Source of the DNA: Oxyruncus cristatus | Taxonomy: Eukaryota; Chordata; Aves; Passeriformes; Cotingidae | Length of the DNA stretch: 64,000 bases | Assembly (NCBI GenBank): GCA_013399855.1 | Contig: VXAY01003154.1 | Location: 64,106 to 128,105, forward strand | Direction: 5' to 3' | Shown here: piece by piece, positions 1-11,858 of the stretch | Numbering within the stretch: position 1 is the first letter of the stretch | Layout: every line of letters begins with the position of its first letter | Notes under the pieces: model-generated | What the model was told of the DNA's origin: nothing | Database searches by the model: none | What the model saw: the letters and a program-made list of their open reading frames with translations, nothing else | Translations under genes and position numbers: made by a program

Positions 1-920
1 TTCAAAAGGAAAGGAAAAATGACGAGAAGAAGAAAGAAAGAGAAAAGCAAAGAAGATGAGAAGGAAAGGTGGAGAACAATTCTGTTCTGTCTCACTCTCC
101 TCTCCTCATGAACCTAATGGGATGTGCAGCTGCTACCTTTTCTTTAAGGTTAGCATTCTAAAGGACTTTGAAAGTCATTGTTAAATTTTTTTAATGAAAC
201 TTCGGAAATCTGGTGAGTGCAATAGGTTAAAAATAAACGGATTATTAACAAAATTGTCCTCCTACCCATTGCGTGCAGTGGATATTTTATTGTACTTACT
301 CTCAAACCAGCAACTTTCCACAGCTGTTACAACTGTAAATGAATTCAAAAAAATTTTCAAAAAATATGTACATTTTTTCATGGTGATTGGGACTTTTATA
401 CTTCTGAGGCGGTCACTGGTCGCTGCATGTGGGGTCTTTGTGCCACAGTCCCCTTTCCTGCCTTCTGCTTTCTTCAAGGAGCTTCTTGGTCTAAGCATGC
501 TCCAAAACATCCTCCTTATCTTAGGAATTAGCCTTTCCCATGTAGGAGATGTAACACCTTTTGTGGAAACAGCATAGTGGAGGCACAAGGAAATGATATA
601 TTCTGATAATCAGTAGGTTTGCATAAATATCCAAATGATAATTTTTAACTTCTTGTCACTACAACAGGCAAACATATTCGTACTCATGTTTTGTGCTTAC
701 GCTAGTCTAGAAAACATAAGGATCAGAGCCTGCCATCTCCATAGTGATTATTGTAGAATAAGTTGAAAAAAACCCTCTGGTTTAATTTATTTTTTTTCTT
801 GTTGGCTTGCTACTATTTTTTTTAATCTTATTTTTTTTCTCACTAGAGAATAAAGAAAGATAAGTGGGGATATTAAATAATATTTGATATCTGAATTAAG
901 AATGAGAAATACAAGGAAGT

Positions 921-937
921 TTATATATATATATATA
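921..937. repeat. (TA)n microsatellite
   Basis: About eight uninterrupted TA units in AT-rich sequence. It is a simple repeat with no visible association to a mobile element. Confidence 0.85.
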
Positions 938-3900
938 AAACAACTTTTTAAATGTTCTTACTCATGTCTTTGTGTATAGATCCTTTTTCCGAGCCTTCAA
1001 GTGCAACTGATGTTTAAAAATAATGTGATTTTCAAGATCTTGCTGTATTTCCCTTCAGCTTCTATTTAGAGAATCACAGGATACCTTTTTTCTCTATGAA
1101 AATATCTTTAGTTAGATGTTTCAGATCTCACCATTATTAGCAAATAAAAAGAATGGATATTGTAAACCCGAGTGGGAGACTATTCAGGAGAAGAGAAGCT
1201 CTTCTGTGGTCAGGAACTTTAATTTCAGATGGGAACGAGAGAAGTCAATGCAAGAACGTGACTACGTTGGTTACAAACTTGAAAGGTTTCACAGGAAACT
1301 GAGTGCATCCTGGATGCACCAGAAAATTTGCTAAGATGAAAAAAACAGGATGAGTGAAACTTTGTAAAGATACACAATTCAGAAACTGGAGGAGGGGAAA
1401 GGAAAAAGGATGCGTAATTTCTGGCAAATAACTTGCAGGGAAGAAATTTGGGTGTATGCTGTTCTCTTAAGCTAGAATCAGAATTCCAAGTTGCACCATG
1501 TTTGAACAGAAACTGAGTGTTGTTGAATGTCTGTGTAATCACTTTTAGTTCTCAAATCTGAAGTGTTGTTTTGCAGTGTGTCATGAAGTAAATTACTATT
1601 ACTAAGTTATTAGGCTGTATAAATATGAAGAGGTGTATATACAGTCAGCAGCCTTTAAAACTGCTCAGGAGAATCTTATTTAAATACCTCAGGATAGCAC
1701 CACACAGAAGCATCATCAGATGATAAGCAGGAGACTGGGAATGAAATAAAACAGACTTATTAATGTCTTTTAAACAAATCTAGCAGAAAGACTTGATGTC
1801 TGATAAATTTGTTTATCTCTGCAAGTACAGCTGCTGAATGTCTTAATTCTTCACTTTAAAAGAAAGTGTCTGCGGTAAATTAATAAAGTCTTGATATACA
1901 AGTATAATGACCAGGTTTTTTCCTACTGCTTTCTGCAGCATAGCTTCACTTTCATCTTTTCTGGAAAACAACTTACAATTTAATTATTATGAAAAGGGAA
2001 GAGGATTACTTAATGGAAGAAATAAATCAGCAATGTTATTAGAGCATGAAATCAAGTATATTGAATGTAAAACAGAACCCCTATATTATGTTTAGCTCAC
2101 ATGAGTAGGCTTATTCAATTCAATGGAAAGATGTGCATAAATAATACTTTAGGAATTAAGTCCTTGAATAACTGTTTGTAGTATCTGGACATAATACCCA
2201 TACAGAAAATTCAATAGTATAACAGTAATGTTCACTGCTGCCTTGTTTTATTAATGTGTAACTTGGTTTATTTGAGCTGGTTAAATCTTCCTGTATAATC
2301 TTATTCAGAAAATTCCCTAAGCCTTTGCTTGAGTCTGTCTTTTTTGATAAGCTCAAGAACAGAAGAATTTGCCTGCGCTGGATAGATATTTTTGGATGCG
2401 TTCTGATTCATGCATCCTAGTAAGGACTGTGGACTATAGGCAGAAAAACTGTAGTAAGTCAGATATTTCCTGAGTAAAGTGTTTATGAAGAATGGGAGAA
2501 CATCATCATTGCATATATGTAGCAAGATTTATGAGGAAACACTTTCACTTCTTCTGTGTCTGCAGTGAAGCAAATATGTACCAGCTAATTACATAGGAAA
2601 TTAAATACAATATAAAAAGGAAAAGGTTGTCTAATGAATTCTTTGTCCTAAGCAGCTGCAAATTATTTAATAAAATGTGTGTGCTCGGATACTCTTGCAC
2701 TGCCATCTACATTAAGATACTCTGCAAAGAGTCTCTTGCAAATTAATACACATACTTAAGTAGGACCATGCTGTTCATCATGAAAAACAATGTCAGCAAT
2801 ACTATAGGAGTGGATTAATTGGTAGTCTTTGTTTACTTTGACTCAATTCTTTCACTACAAAAATCTATTTCCTGTTTGCAATAAGTCACTTCATAGTAGA
2901 GAAATTTCACGTGGAGCATGATCACATGCTATAACCCAGAAAGAAATTCTCAGATATGTTGTTTTATTGACTTCTCACTGCCTGGAATTAGATCTTCATA
3001 TCTGCATAGGCAGGATCTGAAAAGAGATAATTTGACTATCTTTCTTGGTTAAAATAAGATATACACAAATGTGGGAGGGAGTGCAAAGCTATTTTCATCT
3101 TAACTTTCTCATATTTGCACCACATTTTTCCTTAGTATATTTAATATCTTTTTAGCATTTTTCATAACGTTTACAATAATCTTTATTATTTGTTTGGCAC
3201 TTTTAGTATATTGCACTAAACATTTGGTTTAAAGAATCAATATACAAAACTTGTAAGAGAATTGAAACTGATAAAGACTTGAAGGTTAAGCTTAACAATT
3301 AGAGCTTAGAACATTCTTTTTGTTTCTTAATGTTTAACAGTTTTGGTTTTTTTTAATCCATTGCTGTATTTCAGGTAGAAATGAACATGAATTCGACAGG
3401 TTTTAGGGAATTAAGAGACTGAGATTTGCAGTCAATACGTGGGATAAAAACTTCTGTGTGAATTTAAAGACTCTACTGAAGTAAAGACCTTTATTTTTTT
3501 GCTCTGTTGTGGTGTTTGACTGGGCAGTTAGCTGGAAGGAAACCTACAACTTGTTCTTGATTCCTATGATTTGTAGTAACTACGTCTAAACCCAAATATG
3601 AATGTTATCCTTTGTAAGTAATAACCCGTCTGAGTTCAAACTATTTGATCACAGTACCATTTTTCTGGTTTCAGCTGGCTTTTATGCAATATTATTTCTC
3701 TCCTTTTGGTTGTGTAGTAACAGATCATTATCCCATACACTTCCATGGCTCTTTTTAAAGGTAGCCAGAAGTTTGATTTATGTCCCCCCACCCCAATGTT
3801 GTATGTCATATTGAAATGACTATATCATGCAGGTTATCATAGGCTCTCTTTGCAGTCAGTGAAGAAAAACAGAGCATGATCCATCTGACCTGTTTCAGCC

Positions 3901-4522
3901 ATTTATGTAGAGTTAGATGATTTGTGCCCAGAGGTTTCATTTTTCCCTGTTTTAAAGTGAACTCAGATGACTAGCTTAAGTGGCGATGTTAAAAATCTAC
4001 AATTCATTGAAGTGAAACCTGCCCAGGATTTCTTCATGATGAGTATTAACACGTAGTCAAGAGTGAATGTGTGCTTACAGACCAGCACAAGTGTACTAAG
4101 TTTCCCACTTTTCTTGGCTAATTATCCACCTTTTTTCATAGGTAAACACATCAGAGAAGTAAAGGATGGCATTTTTAGGAAACTGGGTTGCTGGCCCCAT
4201 ATTGTTGACTTGAAAGGGTTTAGTCTGTGTAGAACAAACTCAGTTGCCCACTAGACTTTTCAGAGGAAGAGGGTCTTCATTTGGAAAAGGTGCAGAGCAA
4301 CTTTACTGTTTTTAAAATTCTAGTCATATGGAGAACTGTTTCTAGTCTGCCTTACGGTATTAAATTTTCACGTGGGACACCTGCAGTGACTGTGTTGACA
4401 AAGATTATCATTGCGCTTGTATGTGGCAGACTGGAGGGTAGAAATGTGATTTGGGGAGCAGGGATGAAGTAGGGGCTCTGTCTGTATGAGCACATTCTCT
4501 GCTCTATGTCCTCTGTGCTTAC

Positions 4523-4624
4523 CTTCGAACGGGTTATTTTGCCTTTATTAAACTTGAAAAATAATTTAGGCTTAGCCCTTTTAAGAGTTTGGATATACAC
4601 CAAAATTATGAAAGATGTGGAAGT
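4523..4624 (-). other. Candidate exon, minus strand (weak)
   Basis: Read on the minus strand, a pyrimidine tract ending TTTCTTTTCAG precedes 102 bases that are open in frame 0 for 34 codons and are followed by GAAG|GTAAGC, a good donor site. The length is a multiple of three, so inclusion would keep frame. The encoded peptide is hydrophobic at first (around FIILVYI) and then lysine/arginine-rich; I recognise no domain. Chance acceptor-donor pairs with an open frame are common in 64 kb, no neighbouring exon is evident, and codon composition is not distinctive. It could equally be noise. Confidence 0.12.
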
Positions 4625-5140
4625 CTGAAAAGAAACCTCAAGAATACTAATGATACAGTGTGGATCCAGCTTCGGAGAGCAGGTAAGAGATGCAGGGCAT
4701 TCTTTCATGAAAGTAATATATTTACACTTACTGTACTTTATTCTGCTTAAGAAATGGTTGTCTATCAGTATCAAAATTGCTGCAGACTGTGTGTGTGTGT
4801 AATTTCTGAGTTTTCTGTTAGGAAAAAAAGTAAAGCAAAATCTACAAAAAAAACATGCTACTGTATAAAGGGCATGTATGAGGGAAGTAAAATCAGAAAT
4901 ATGTAAATACTGAGGAAAGAGTTTGTTCCTATGCCCTTCCAGGTCTTTACTGGATAAAAACTAGTAAAATGTATTAATCAGGAATAAAAGAAACCTCAAG
5001 TCTATAAAGTATTTGCTGAGAAGAATGTAATTATTTACTTATGCTAATATGATTCCTTTTTCAGGTCAGCAGATAACAAGTGAGCACAGTTAATGGGAAG
5101 GAAGTCAGTTTACATTACAGATTCCAAACTAATTTCCAGG

Positions 5141-5204
5141 ACATTGGAACTAGATGATGTTTAAGGTCACTTCCAATCCAAACCATTCGATGATTCTGTG
5201 AATA
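5141..5204 (+). mobile_element. CR1 LINE 3' tail fragment
   Basis: A short stretch carries the usual end of an avian CR1: a degenerate 'gaactagatgatgtttaagg' block, 'cacttccaatccaaacc', then 'attcgatgattctgtgaa', the octamer-type tail. Only about 60 bp remain, so the copy was 5'-truncated at insertion, as is typical of CR1, or has since decayed. It has no coding capacity. Confidence 0.8.
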
Positions 5205-6168
5205 AAAATCTCGATGCTGCATCATGCTGTTCCTCCTAATCCATATTTCCTTGGTATTGTATGGCTTCACTGAGGGTGTCTATCTGCCCTATGCAGCAAA
5301 TAAAACAGGGATACCTGATTGAACAATAACTATTGGAATCAAATAAATTTATATTGAAAGCAGCAAATTGTTCTGAGATGAAAATATGAGAAATGGTTTT
5401 AATTTTTTCATTTAAGGATTTATAATATTAATTATAAAATAATTGAACATAAATACAATCAGACTTTTTTTTATGTATGATACCAGCAGTGGTATAATTT
5501 CTGTCAGTCTCCAGAAATTCCAGAAAAACTTCATTTTTCTTAGACTAACCCGTGGTTGTAAATTTCAGTTCCTATGAAGCCATTGAAGATGTACAACAGA
5601 ACACCAAATTATTTGCTACACACATGGGGATATTGTTTCTAATACAGTGTGCAGCAGTTTCTCCTCAGAGTGTTGTACTTCACACAGAGAACAAAAGATG
5701 ACATATATTGATCTCAGGACTTGTAAATCCTAAAAATACCTGAAGTCACATTTTCATTAACTTTTTCCATCCTTGTTTCCCACAAATCTGGGAACTGGCT
5801 TCCATATATAATTGGTATGTAGCTGGCAAAACAAATTACCAGCTGAAGAAGCAGATGATGCTTACAGATGATGCTTAAAAAGTCCCCTAAGTGATATATT
5901 TAGAAATCTTTATTAAGACATCTTTAATTTTAGCTTTACTGAAGAAGGATCTAGGATCTTAGGAGAAGAGATGAAACGGGAAGCTCACACCTGATACATG
6001 TCTGCGGGTTAATGCAGTTGTTCAAAAGATGTTAAATTAAAGGGCATTTCCCCCTGTGCAGCAGTACTTTGAATTCTGTTCCCAGAGTTGCTCAAGCATA
6101 CACCAGTGTCCAGCATGTTGCAACCTGCCGCTTCCAAGTTCTCTGTCATCCCTCTTCCCTCTTTTCAG

Positions 6169-6200
6169 ACTTTGTCCTCGACCCTGATGAAGGAAAAAAT
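6169..6200 (+). other. Candidate 32-bp microexon (weak)
   Basis: A strong polypyrimidine tract (catccctcttccctctttt, then CAG, 6147-6168) is followed by 32 bases and then GTGAGT, a consensus donor. With two leading bases the frame reads FVLDPDEGKN; the surrounding frame is open from 6069 to 6251. Thirty-two bases would shift frame on skipping, as in some regulated microexons. I cannot match the peptide to a protein. The strength of the two splice sites is the only evidence. Confidence 0.18.
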
Positions 6201-9200
6201 GTGAGTATCTACTGCCCTCTATCTGCCACTTGCTTTTTCACAGAGGAGTAGTTTTATCAAACAGAAAATCTCAAATCAGCTGAATGTCTCAGAACTGGAG
6301 TATTACCAGCTAGGATGTGCTTGTTTTCCCTGAGCATCAGTATCACCAGTTGCAATATTTGGAAGAAGAATCTTCCCCATGGATGAGGTTCCTGTAATGA
6401 GGAGACAAATTCTGAGTTAAATCTCCAATGGAAACGCAGTGATCAGCAGGAGGTGAGGCCTTGTGTAGGGAAACCCTATACTAGCTGTTCCTTCAGGAGC
6501 TTAGTAGACTGAGGCAGCAAGTTTTGACTTCATGTCTCTAGGTTATTCTGCATAACAAGGTGATGAATAAAATGCATTAAAAATTTAATGTTTGGAAAAT
6601 TTACTTTTTTACTTCACGTGTACTTTTCAGAAGTATGTTGAAAGGTAATTTAAATTCTTCATTAAAATTACCTCACAAAGCAGGAAAAGTTGTTGTTTTT
6701 TTTTAATGGAAATGAAAGCTTTACTCAAAAAAAATGCAAGTATTTCAGGCTTTGGTCAGAGCTTCAAGCATCGTTGCCTCTGTTTTACTTTGCTCTCCAG
6801 CTACACTTGGTCTTTGTTCTGTGGTATTGCTCTTCCTGAAAAGTCAATAACTACTATTACATTCCCCTGAGAAACTGTAGCAGAAACAGAAATGTTGGAA
6901 TTTTTATTTTCTCTTTTATAACAGAAAATTTACTTTCTTATTCTTTTCCCTCTTTAGGCCTTTAAGCTTTTCCTTGATTGGATCTACAAAGTGGTGGAGA
7001 GTCCTTGCTGGCGTGATGGGCGGGGGGCTGGGACTGAGCACCTGCTCCTTCCTCAGCTGAAGGTGTGAGAAAGCAACTTGCACCACGTTCTCCCTGCAGG
7101 AGACACTAAGAAGTAAGAAGCAAGTCTTTGTGGTGCTCATCTCATGCTTTGAAAGCTGCCTTGCAATACAATACATTTTTGAACTAATGATAAATCTAGC
7201 AGAGGTGATAGGAGTGTACTGCTTTTATGTCTCTCACAGGCTGTGCATACATAACTCCTCTGCACAGCTTCACAGAAAAGGTTTCCTTTCTGAAGAATAT
7301 CTGGCAGAAAGCCTCACTCTTGGGTAGGAGAAGCAAATAGACTTAGCATTTCCCTCATGTGACCTTGAAGTAGAAGCATCTGGAATTTACAGTACTCAGT
7401 ACTTGCCTTGAAAATTTGGATTTTCTGTATCCAGTCATTTAAGACCTCTTTAAAGTTTATTTTTGCTTAGCAATTATTTTTCTATAGATAAATATATACT
7501 TCCCTTGAATATGATGATGTTAGAATAAAATTAATATTATATTCAGCACACGTGTGCATAAATAACCTGGTGAAAATAGATGTCTACCAACTTCCTTCAA
7601 ATGTGGCAGCCTGATTTTGCACAGTGGCTGAAGATTTAGACTTTTACACTGGGCTGACTCTCAGTTTATGTGTTGTATGGATGATGGCTAGGACTTTCTA
7701 TGCCAGGAACTATTTCATTGCCAGTGATCAGCCTGACAGTCCTCATGCTCCTCAAACAACAGAGGGCTGTCTGAGAGGATTGATTACAGAGAGGAATTTG
7801 GCTACAGTTGTGAAAATGTGACTTACAACTCTTGTTCCTTGTCCATTACAGAGCCTTGTCTTTCCTCTGTAGTACTTCTGTTGCAGTCCTCCTCCCTGAG
7901 GGTACCTTGAGTACAATAACCTGTTTTTTGTTATCATTCTTTTCTTCTTTCCTTCCCTTCTTCATATTCTGCTTGTCTGCAACCATTTCCAAAGCACTGG
8001 ATAATTTTCTCAATTATTTGAAGATATTGTGTGAGCTTATTCCCATACTAAAAGAACACATATGATGTTAAATGATTGCATTAAATATGCAGTGATCTTT
8101 GCATCAAATATTTGAGTGACTTTTTATTTGTGTAGTCTGTTAGTGATACTGATACTTAGTGGTGAAATTAGTATTTTTGTTTTTATTTTTCTATTTTCTA
8201 TTAGGAGGTGTGACTGATATATTAGATAAAAACCCACAGCTCTTGATGTCTTTGAAGAAGGCCTTCTTGCTCTCTAAGAGTTGGAGATTCAGGCTCTCCA
8301 AGCACTCACTGAGCCATAATATAAAAACCATCAATGTTTGGTGATGGGTAATGTCAGCTGCTGTTGTCAAGAGGTCCAAATAAGCTAAACAGGTCAAAAT
8401 ACCAAAATATCATAAGAGTAATCCATTAATCAGTATTATCTCAGTTCAAAAAATATTGTGTGATTTATTTGACTTTGGGTTGTGAAGTAAGGCTATTCTG
8501 TTCTTAAAAGGTCAGCAACAAAGAAGAAATAGAAATATGTGTCAAGAATATGTGAGTGAATGAGTAATTATGGATTGCAGTTATACTTCTCCCTATATTT
8601 TTGTATATTCATAGTTTAACTCTGCATGTGTTAATTGATGATGTGCAGGTTTTTTCAGTCTCCTGCTGAAATGAAAACACAAGGTAACCAGCCATTTTCT
8701 CTTCTTTATGAAACTGCTTTTGCAAGTCAGTACCAGATTAAACCTCCTGCTATTCAGATCATTATTTCCTGAACAAAGTCCTCTGAGGAGGGCAATGTTC
8801 TGCAATCTCTCCCTGCCTTCTCTTAGAGAGGATGTTATTTTCAAAATACTACAGGCAGCAAAATGAATATTCAATGAGAGGTCTTCCTGTGACACCTGGT
8901 TCCTCTGTAGAGCTTTAAGACTGCTTTTAAAAGCTGACAGAGGAATGGTATTATGTGCCTGTAAAAGCAATGAGTTTCATTTAAGGAGGTATATATTAAA
9001 GCTGTCGTAGGTGGCCTGATTAATGTAACACCTCAGTGAATTTATTATTTCCTAAGAAGCAGCACCAAGGAATATTTTATGTCAAAAGTATGTATCAGGA
9101 TTGATCCTCCTGTTGGAACATCAGTTTTATGGCTAAGTTTCTGATTCTGTCAGCAAAACGGATGTGACTTCTTCATTGGATTTTTTAATTTAAAAATCTA

Positions 9201-9617
9201 TACAGGTTTGAGGTTATGTATATATTTGTATTTATCATAGAATTGCACTGTAATTAAGAAGCACATTGTGGCTTTTATCAGGAATTAGTAAAGTTCAGAT
9301 GTGCAACTATAAAGATGAAAGAAAGACAAACTGTGTTGAGTCCATTTAATCATTAGGATTCTTCAGAGAAAAATATGTCTTATATCTATCACGTACACAA
9401 TAATTACTAATAAACTGCAGTGCTGTATGGAAGAAAAACAGTGTGGCCTAAAAAAAAAAAAGTATTATGTGTCATTTAGTTAATGCTGCATTAAGCACAC
9501 AGTGCCAGGAACTCCCTTGCACAGCTGTTAGAGATTCCTTTGAAATGTCCAGTGTGTGTATTTACACACACACAAACCCAGATTTTTAGATATTTATATA
9601 CTGTTTCTTCTTCCTAG

Positions 9618-9662
9618 GTGAAAAATCAGATGCACAGTGGCCACGTAGACACTAACAGCTTG
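9618..9662 (+). other. Candidate 45-bp microexon
   Basis: A near-ideal acceptor, CTGTTTCTTCTTCCTAG, ends at 9617. It is followed by 45 bases, exactly 15 codons, and then GTAAGT at 9663. Frame 0 is fully open (VKNQMHSGHVDTNSL) while both other frames hit stops, and the length preserves phase, as frame-neutral neuronal microexons do. The peptide contains no motif I recognise and no partner exon is visible, so the host gene, if any, is unknown. Of the splice-like segments in the window this has the best pair of borders, but a chance match cannot be excluded. Confidence 0.25.
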
Positions 9663-11654
9663 GTAAGTTAGCACAAGATTAGTGAGGCAAATCATTTCAT
9701 CTGCTCAGGAGAGTTACCTAAATTGCTTTAAACAAAGAGTTGTCACGGGCAGAAAGAAATCTGAGAACTGCTGGTAGCTAAAGTATTTCATTCCTTGAAT
9801 CCAACTTATAAGAGCTAATAGACAGGGGACTTGTGGTCTCATGCAGTGGCACCCTAAATAGAAAAAGAGCCGGTGCTGGATGAAACCTGGTTATCTACAA
9901 TGTTAACTGGCTTATTAAAGATGAGAGCTCCCGTGACTTCAGGGAAAGTCAGTGGGTTACCAAACACATCCTGTAACTTGTTCAGTTTTATTTGGAGCTG
10001 TAGCGAATTATCTTTTCTCTCAGATTCTCTTTTGCTGATTTGTTAAAATGTCTGTGTTACTCTGTCAAGTGTATTTGTAGAGAAACATTCCATCTCTGCT
10101 GGAAAGCTGGAGCAGCTTAATCGTGGCAGGATGGAGTGGGATGGTTTCTGCCCGGGAAGGCAGGTTAGATAGCCTGTTCCAGGTTCCCTGGCAGTGGGGT
10201 TCTCTCCTTTCCTGGACTTGATCCATTGCCATCTGCTTCTGCGGTGAGGGAGGGGTGGAGAAGGAAAAATGAGCATGTATTTTGAAATCCTTCTTTAGCA
10301 TGGTATGTAAGGAGGTGACGGGGAATTGCTTTTGGTTTGTTCGGAAGCTTCAAATCTAAAAGTGTGTTCATATTTATTGTTGTTATTATTAAGCATCAGG
10401 AGGTCACGCTGGTGTAACCTTAGCTATATCTATAAATATCATCACATGCATGTTCAGGGAGCATGCGCCACTTTCACTATGCCCTCAGCAGCAATTCTGG
10501 GAAATTGAAATTATTTGCTCATTGTACCTTTGAGAGTGTGATGGACTGCTGGTGTGCTGTGGAGCAAAAAGGCTTTCTGTTTGCTGTCAATGCCCTGTAT
10601 GTGTGTGTGTGGCTGGTGGTCGGCCACCGCCAGCACCTCATGTTCCACTCCAAAGAATGACAGGCTGAGGTTTCATCTAATGTGGGGGTCACTGAGGGAG
10701 AAGGGGCTGAGTGGTTTTGGGTTATGGGTGGTTGTTTTTTAACATTCTCGGCATAATTTGATAAGTAGCAGTTGTGAATACAGTTCCGCTTATTTTTATA
10801 ACCTTAAAGCAGATACTGCATGTCAATTTTAAATATACAATATCCATAGAGTAGTGTTCCCTTTTGAATTATGAAGAAATAAAAAGGAATCTTTTCATAT
10901 AACTTGTATTACAACCTTTTTCCTTCCAGGACAGAGATTAAAGTTTCCAGATGAATTAAGACTTGTAGTGATAATGCATCTTCAGTGTTTTTTGCAAAAG
11001 GATAAAGGAACAAACAGAGGGACACTTAGTACCTGCAAGCTCAGGGTGAGAGTAGTTCTTCAGAATATTTCTTAGCTGTTCTCTGGAAACATCATGGTAT
11101 TACTGTTTTCTACCAATGCAAATAAAGGAAAATAATTTAAAAGAAATGTGCTATTAGCAAACAATTTGAGCTCAAAATATTGCACCCCCCCACCCCAACC
11201 CCTGTTCTGTGTTGGCAAGAACAGAGAATAATTTAGAAACACTTTGCAATAGAAGTAACTTGTGGGGTTTTGTTTTGGTTTTCTCAGACTTAAGCTCTGC
11301 TCTTTATGTGATTCCTTATTGCCTATGGAGGAAAATCCAATAAGAGACAGCACAAGTGGCTTCCAAATTCTCCTCTCTCTAGATCCATCTTTCCTTCTTC
11401 ATAGTGAAATTATTAATAATTTTCTGCCTTAAAAATACTTCTAGAATTATGGAGTCCAGAAAATTGAACATGCTTTTCAAAAATACTGCTGCAGTGTACA
11501 CAGTCTAACACTGAGTAATTGTCACTGCCTAAAAAATACTTTATTCCCTTGAGGATTTTAGAAGAAACGTATTCTAACCTGGAGAACTGTCAGGAACACA
11601 CTTCCATTGAGACCACGAAGCAAACACCCTAGTTGAACTCCTTCTTAAAGAGAA

Positions 11655-11858
11655 ACACATTAAGATATTAGGAAAAAGTTCTTCTCCCAGAAGATGTTTG
11701 GGCACTGGAACAGGCTCCTGGCAGACTTCAGGGAGGCTTTGGACAATGCTCTCAGGCATATGGTGTGACTCTTGGGGATGGTTCTGTGCAGGGCCTGGAG
11801 TTTGATGGTCCTTGTGGGTCCCTTCCAGTTCAGGATATTCTGTGATTTTATGATGCTG
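11655..11858 (+). mobile_element. CR1 LINE 3' fragment
   Basis: The order of blocks is that of a CR1 3' end. A 'taggaaaaagttcttctccc' block is followed by 'gggcactggaacaggctcc', a block around 'gacttcagggaggctttgg', then 'ctggagtttgatggtcc', 'gggtcccttccagttcagg' and an 'attctgtgattttatgat' tail. About 200 bp survive and the copy begins inside the 3' region, so it is 5'-truncated. The wording differs from the 35.4, 55.8 and 56.9 kb copies, so it belongs to a different CR1 subfamily. Non-coding. Confidence 0.88.

Larger units (their letters stand above)
1..5137. other. Unique AT-rich non-coding stretch
   Basis: I see no gene and no repeat family I can name here. The open frames are short (up to 140 codons), lie on both strands and resemble no family I know. 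The stretch opens with a purine-rich A/G tract (about 1-70), and contains a TA run at 921-937 and a short TG run near 4788-4800. One segment on the minus strand (4523-4624) has splice-like borders and is listed separately. The segment about 3838-4030 reads unlike its neighbours and might be an old dispersed repeat, but I cannot assign it. Confidence 0.7.
5205..11654. other. Unique non-coding stretch
   Basis: No recognisable gene or repeat family. Short T-rich and A-rich tracts occur, and a perfect 9-bp GT/AC hairpin lies at 9552-9571. Two segments with exon-like borders (6169-6200 and 9618-9662) are listed separately. The remaining open frames are short and strand-balanced. Confidence 0.7.

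Noticed and set aside
194..577. 127-codon plus-strand frame and an overlapping 108-codon minus-strand frame
   Set aside because: Open on both strands in overlapping sequence, with no recognisable motif and no start or splice context; most likely chance.
1071..1090. AGAATCACAGGATA, resembling the complement of a CR1 tail
   Set aside because: No further CR1 blocks follow on either side, so this is a chance match to a short, simple motif.
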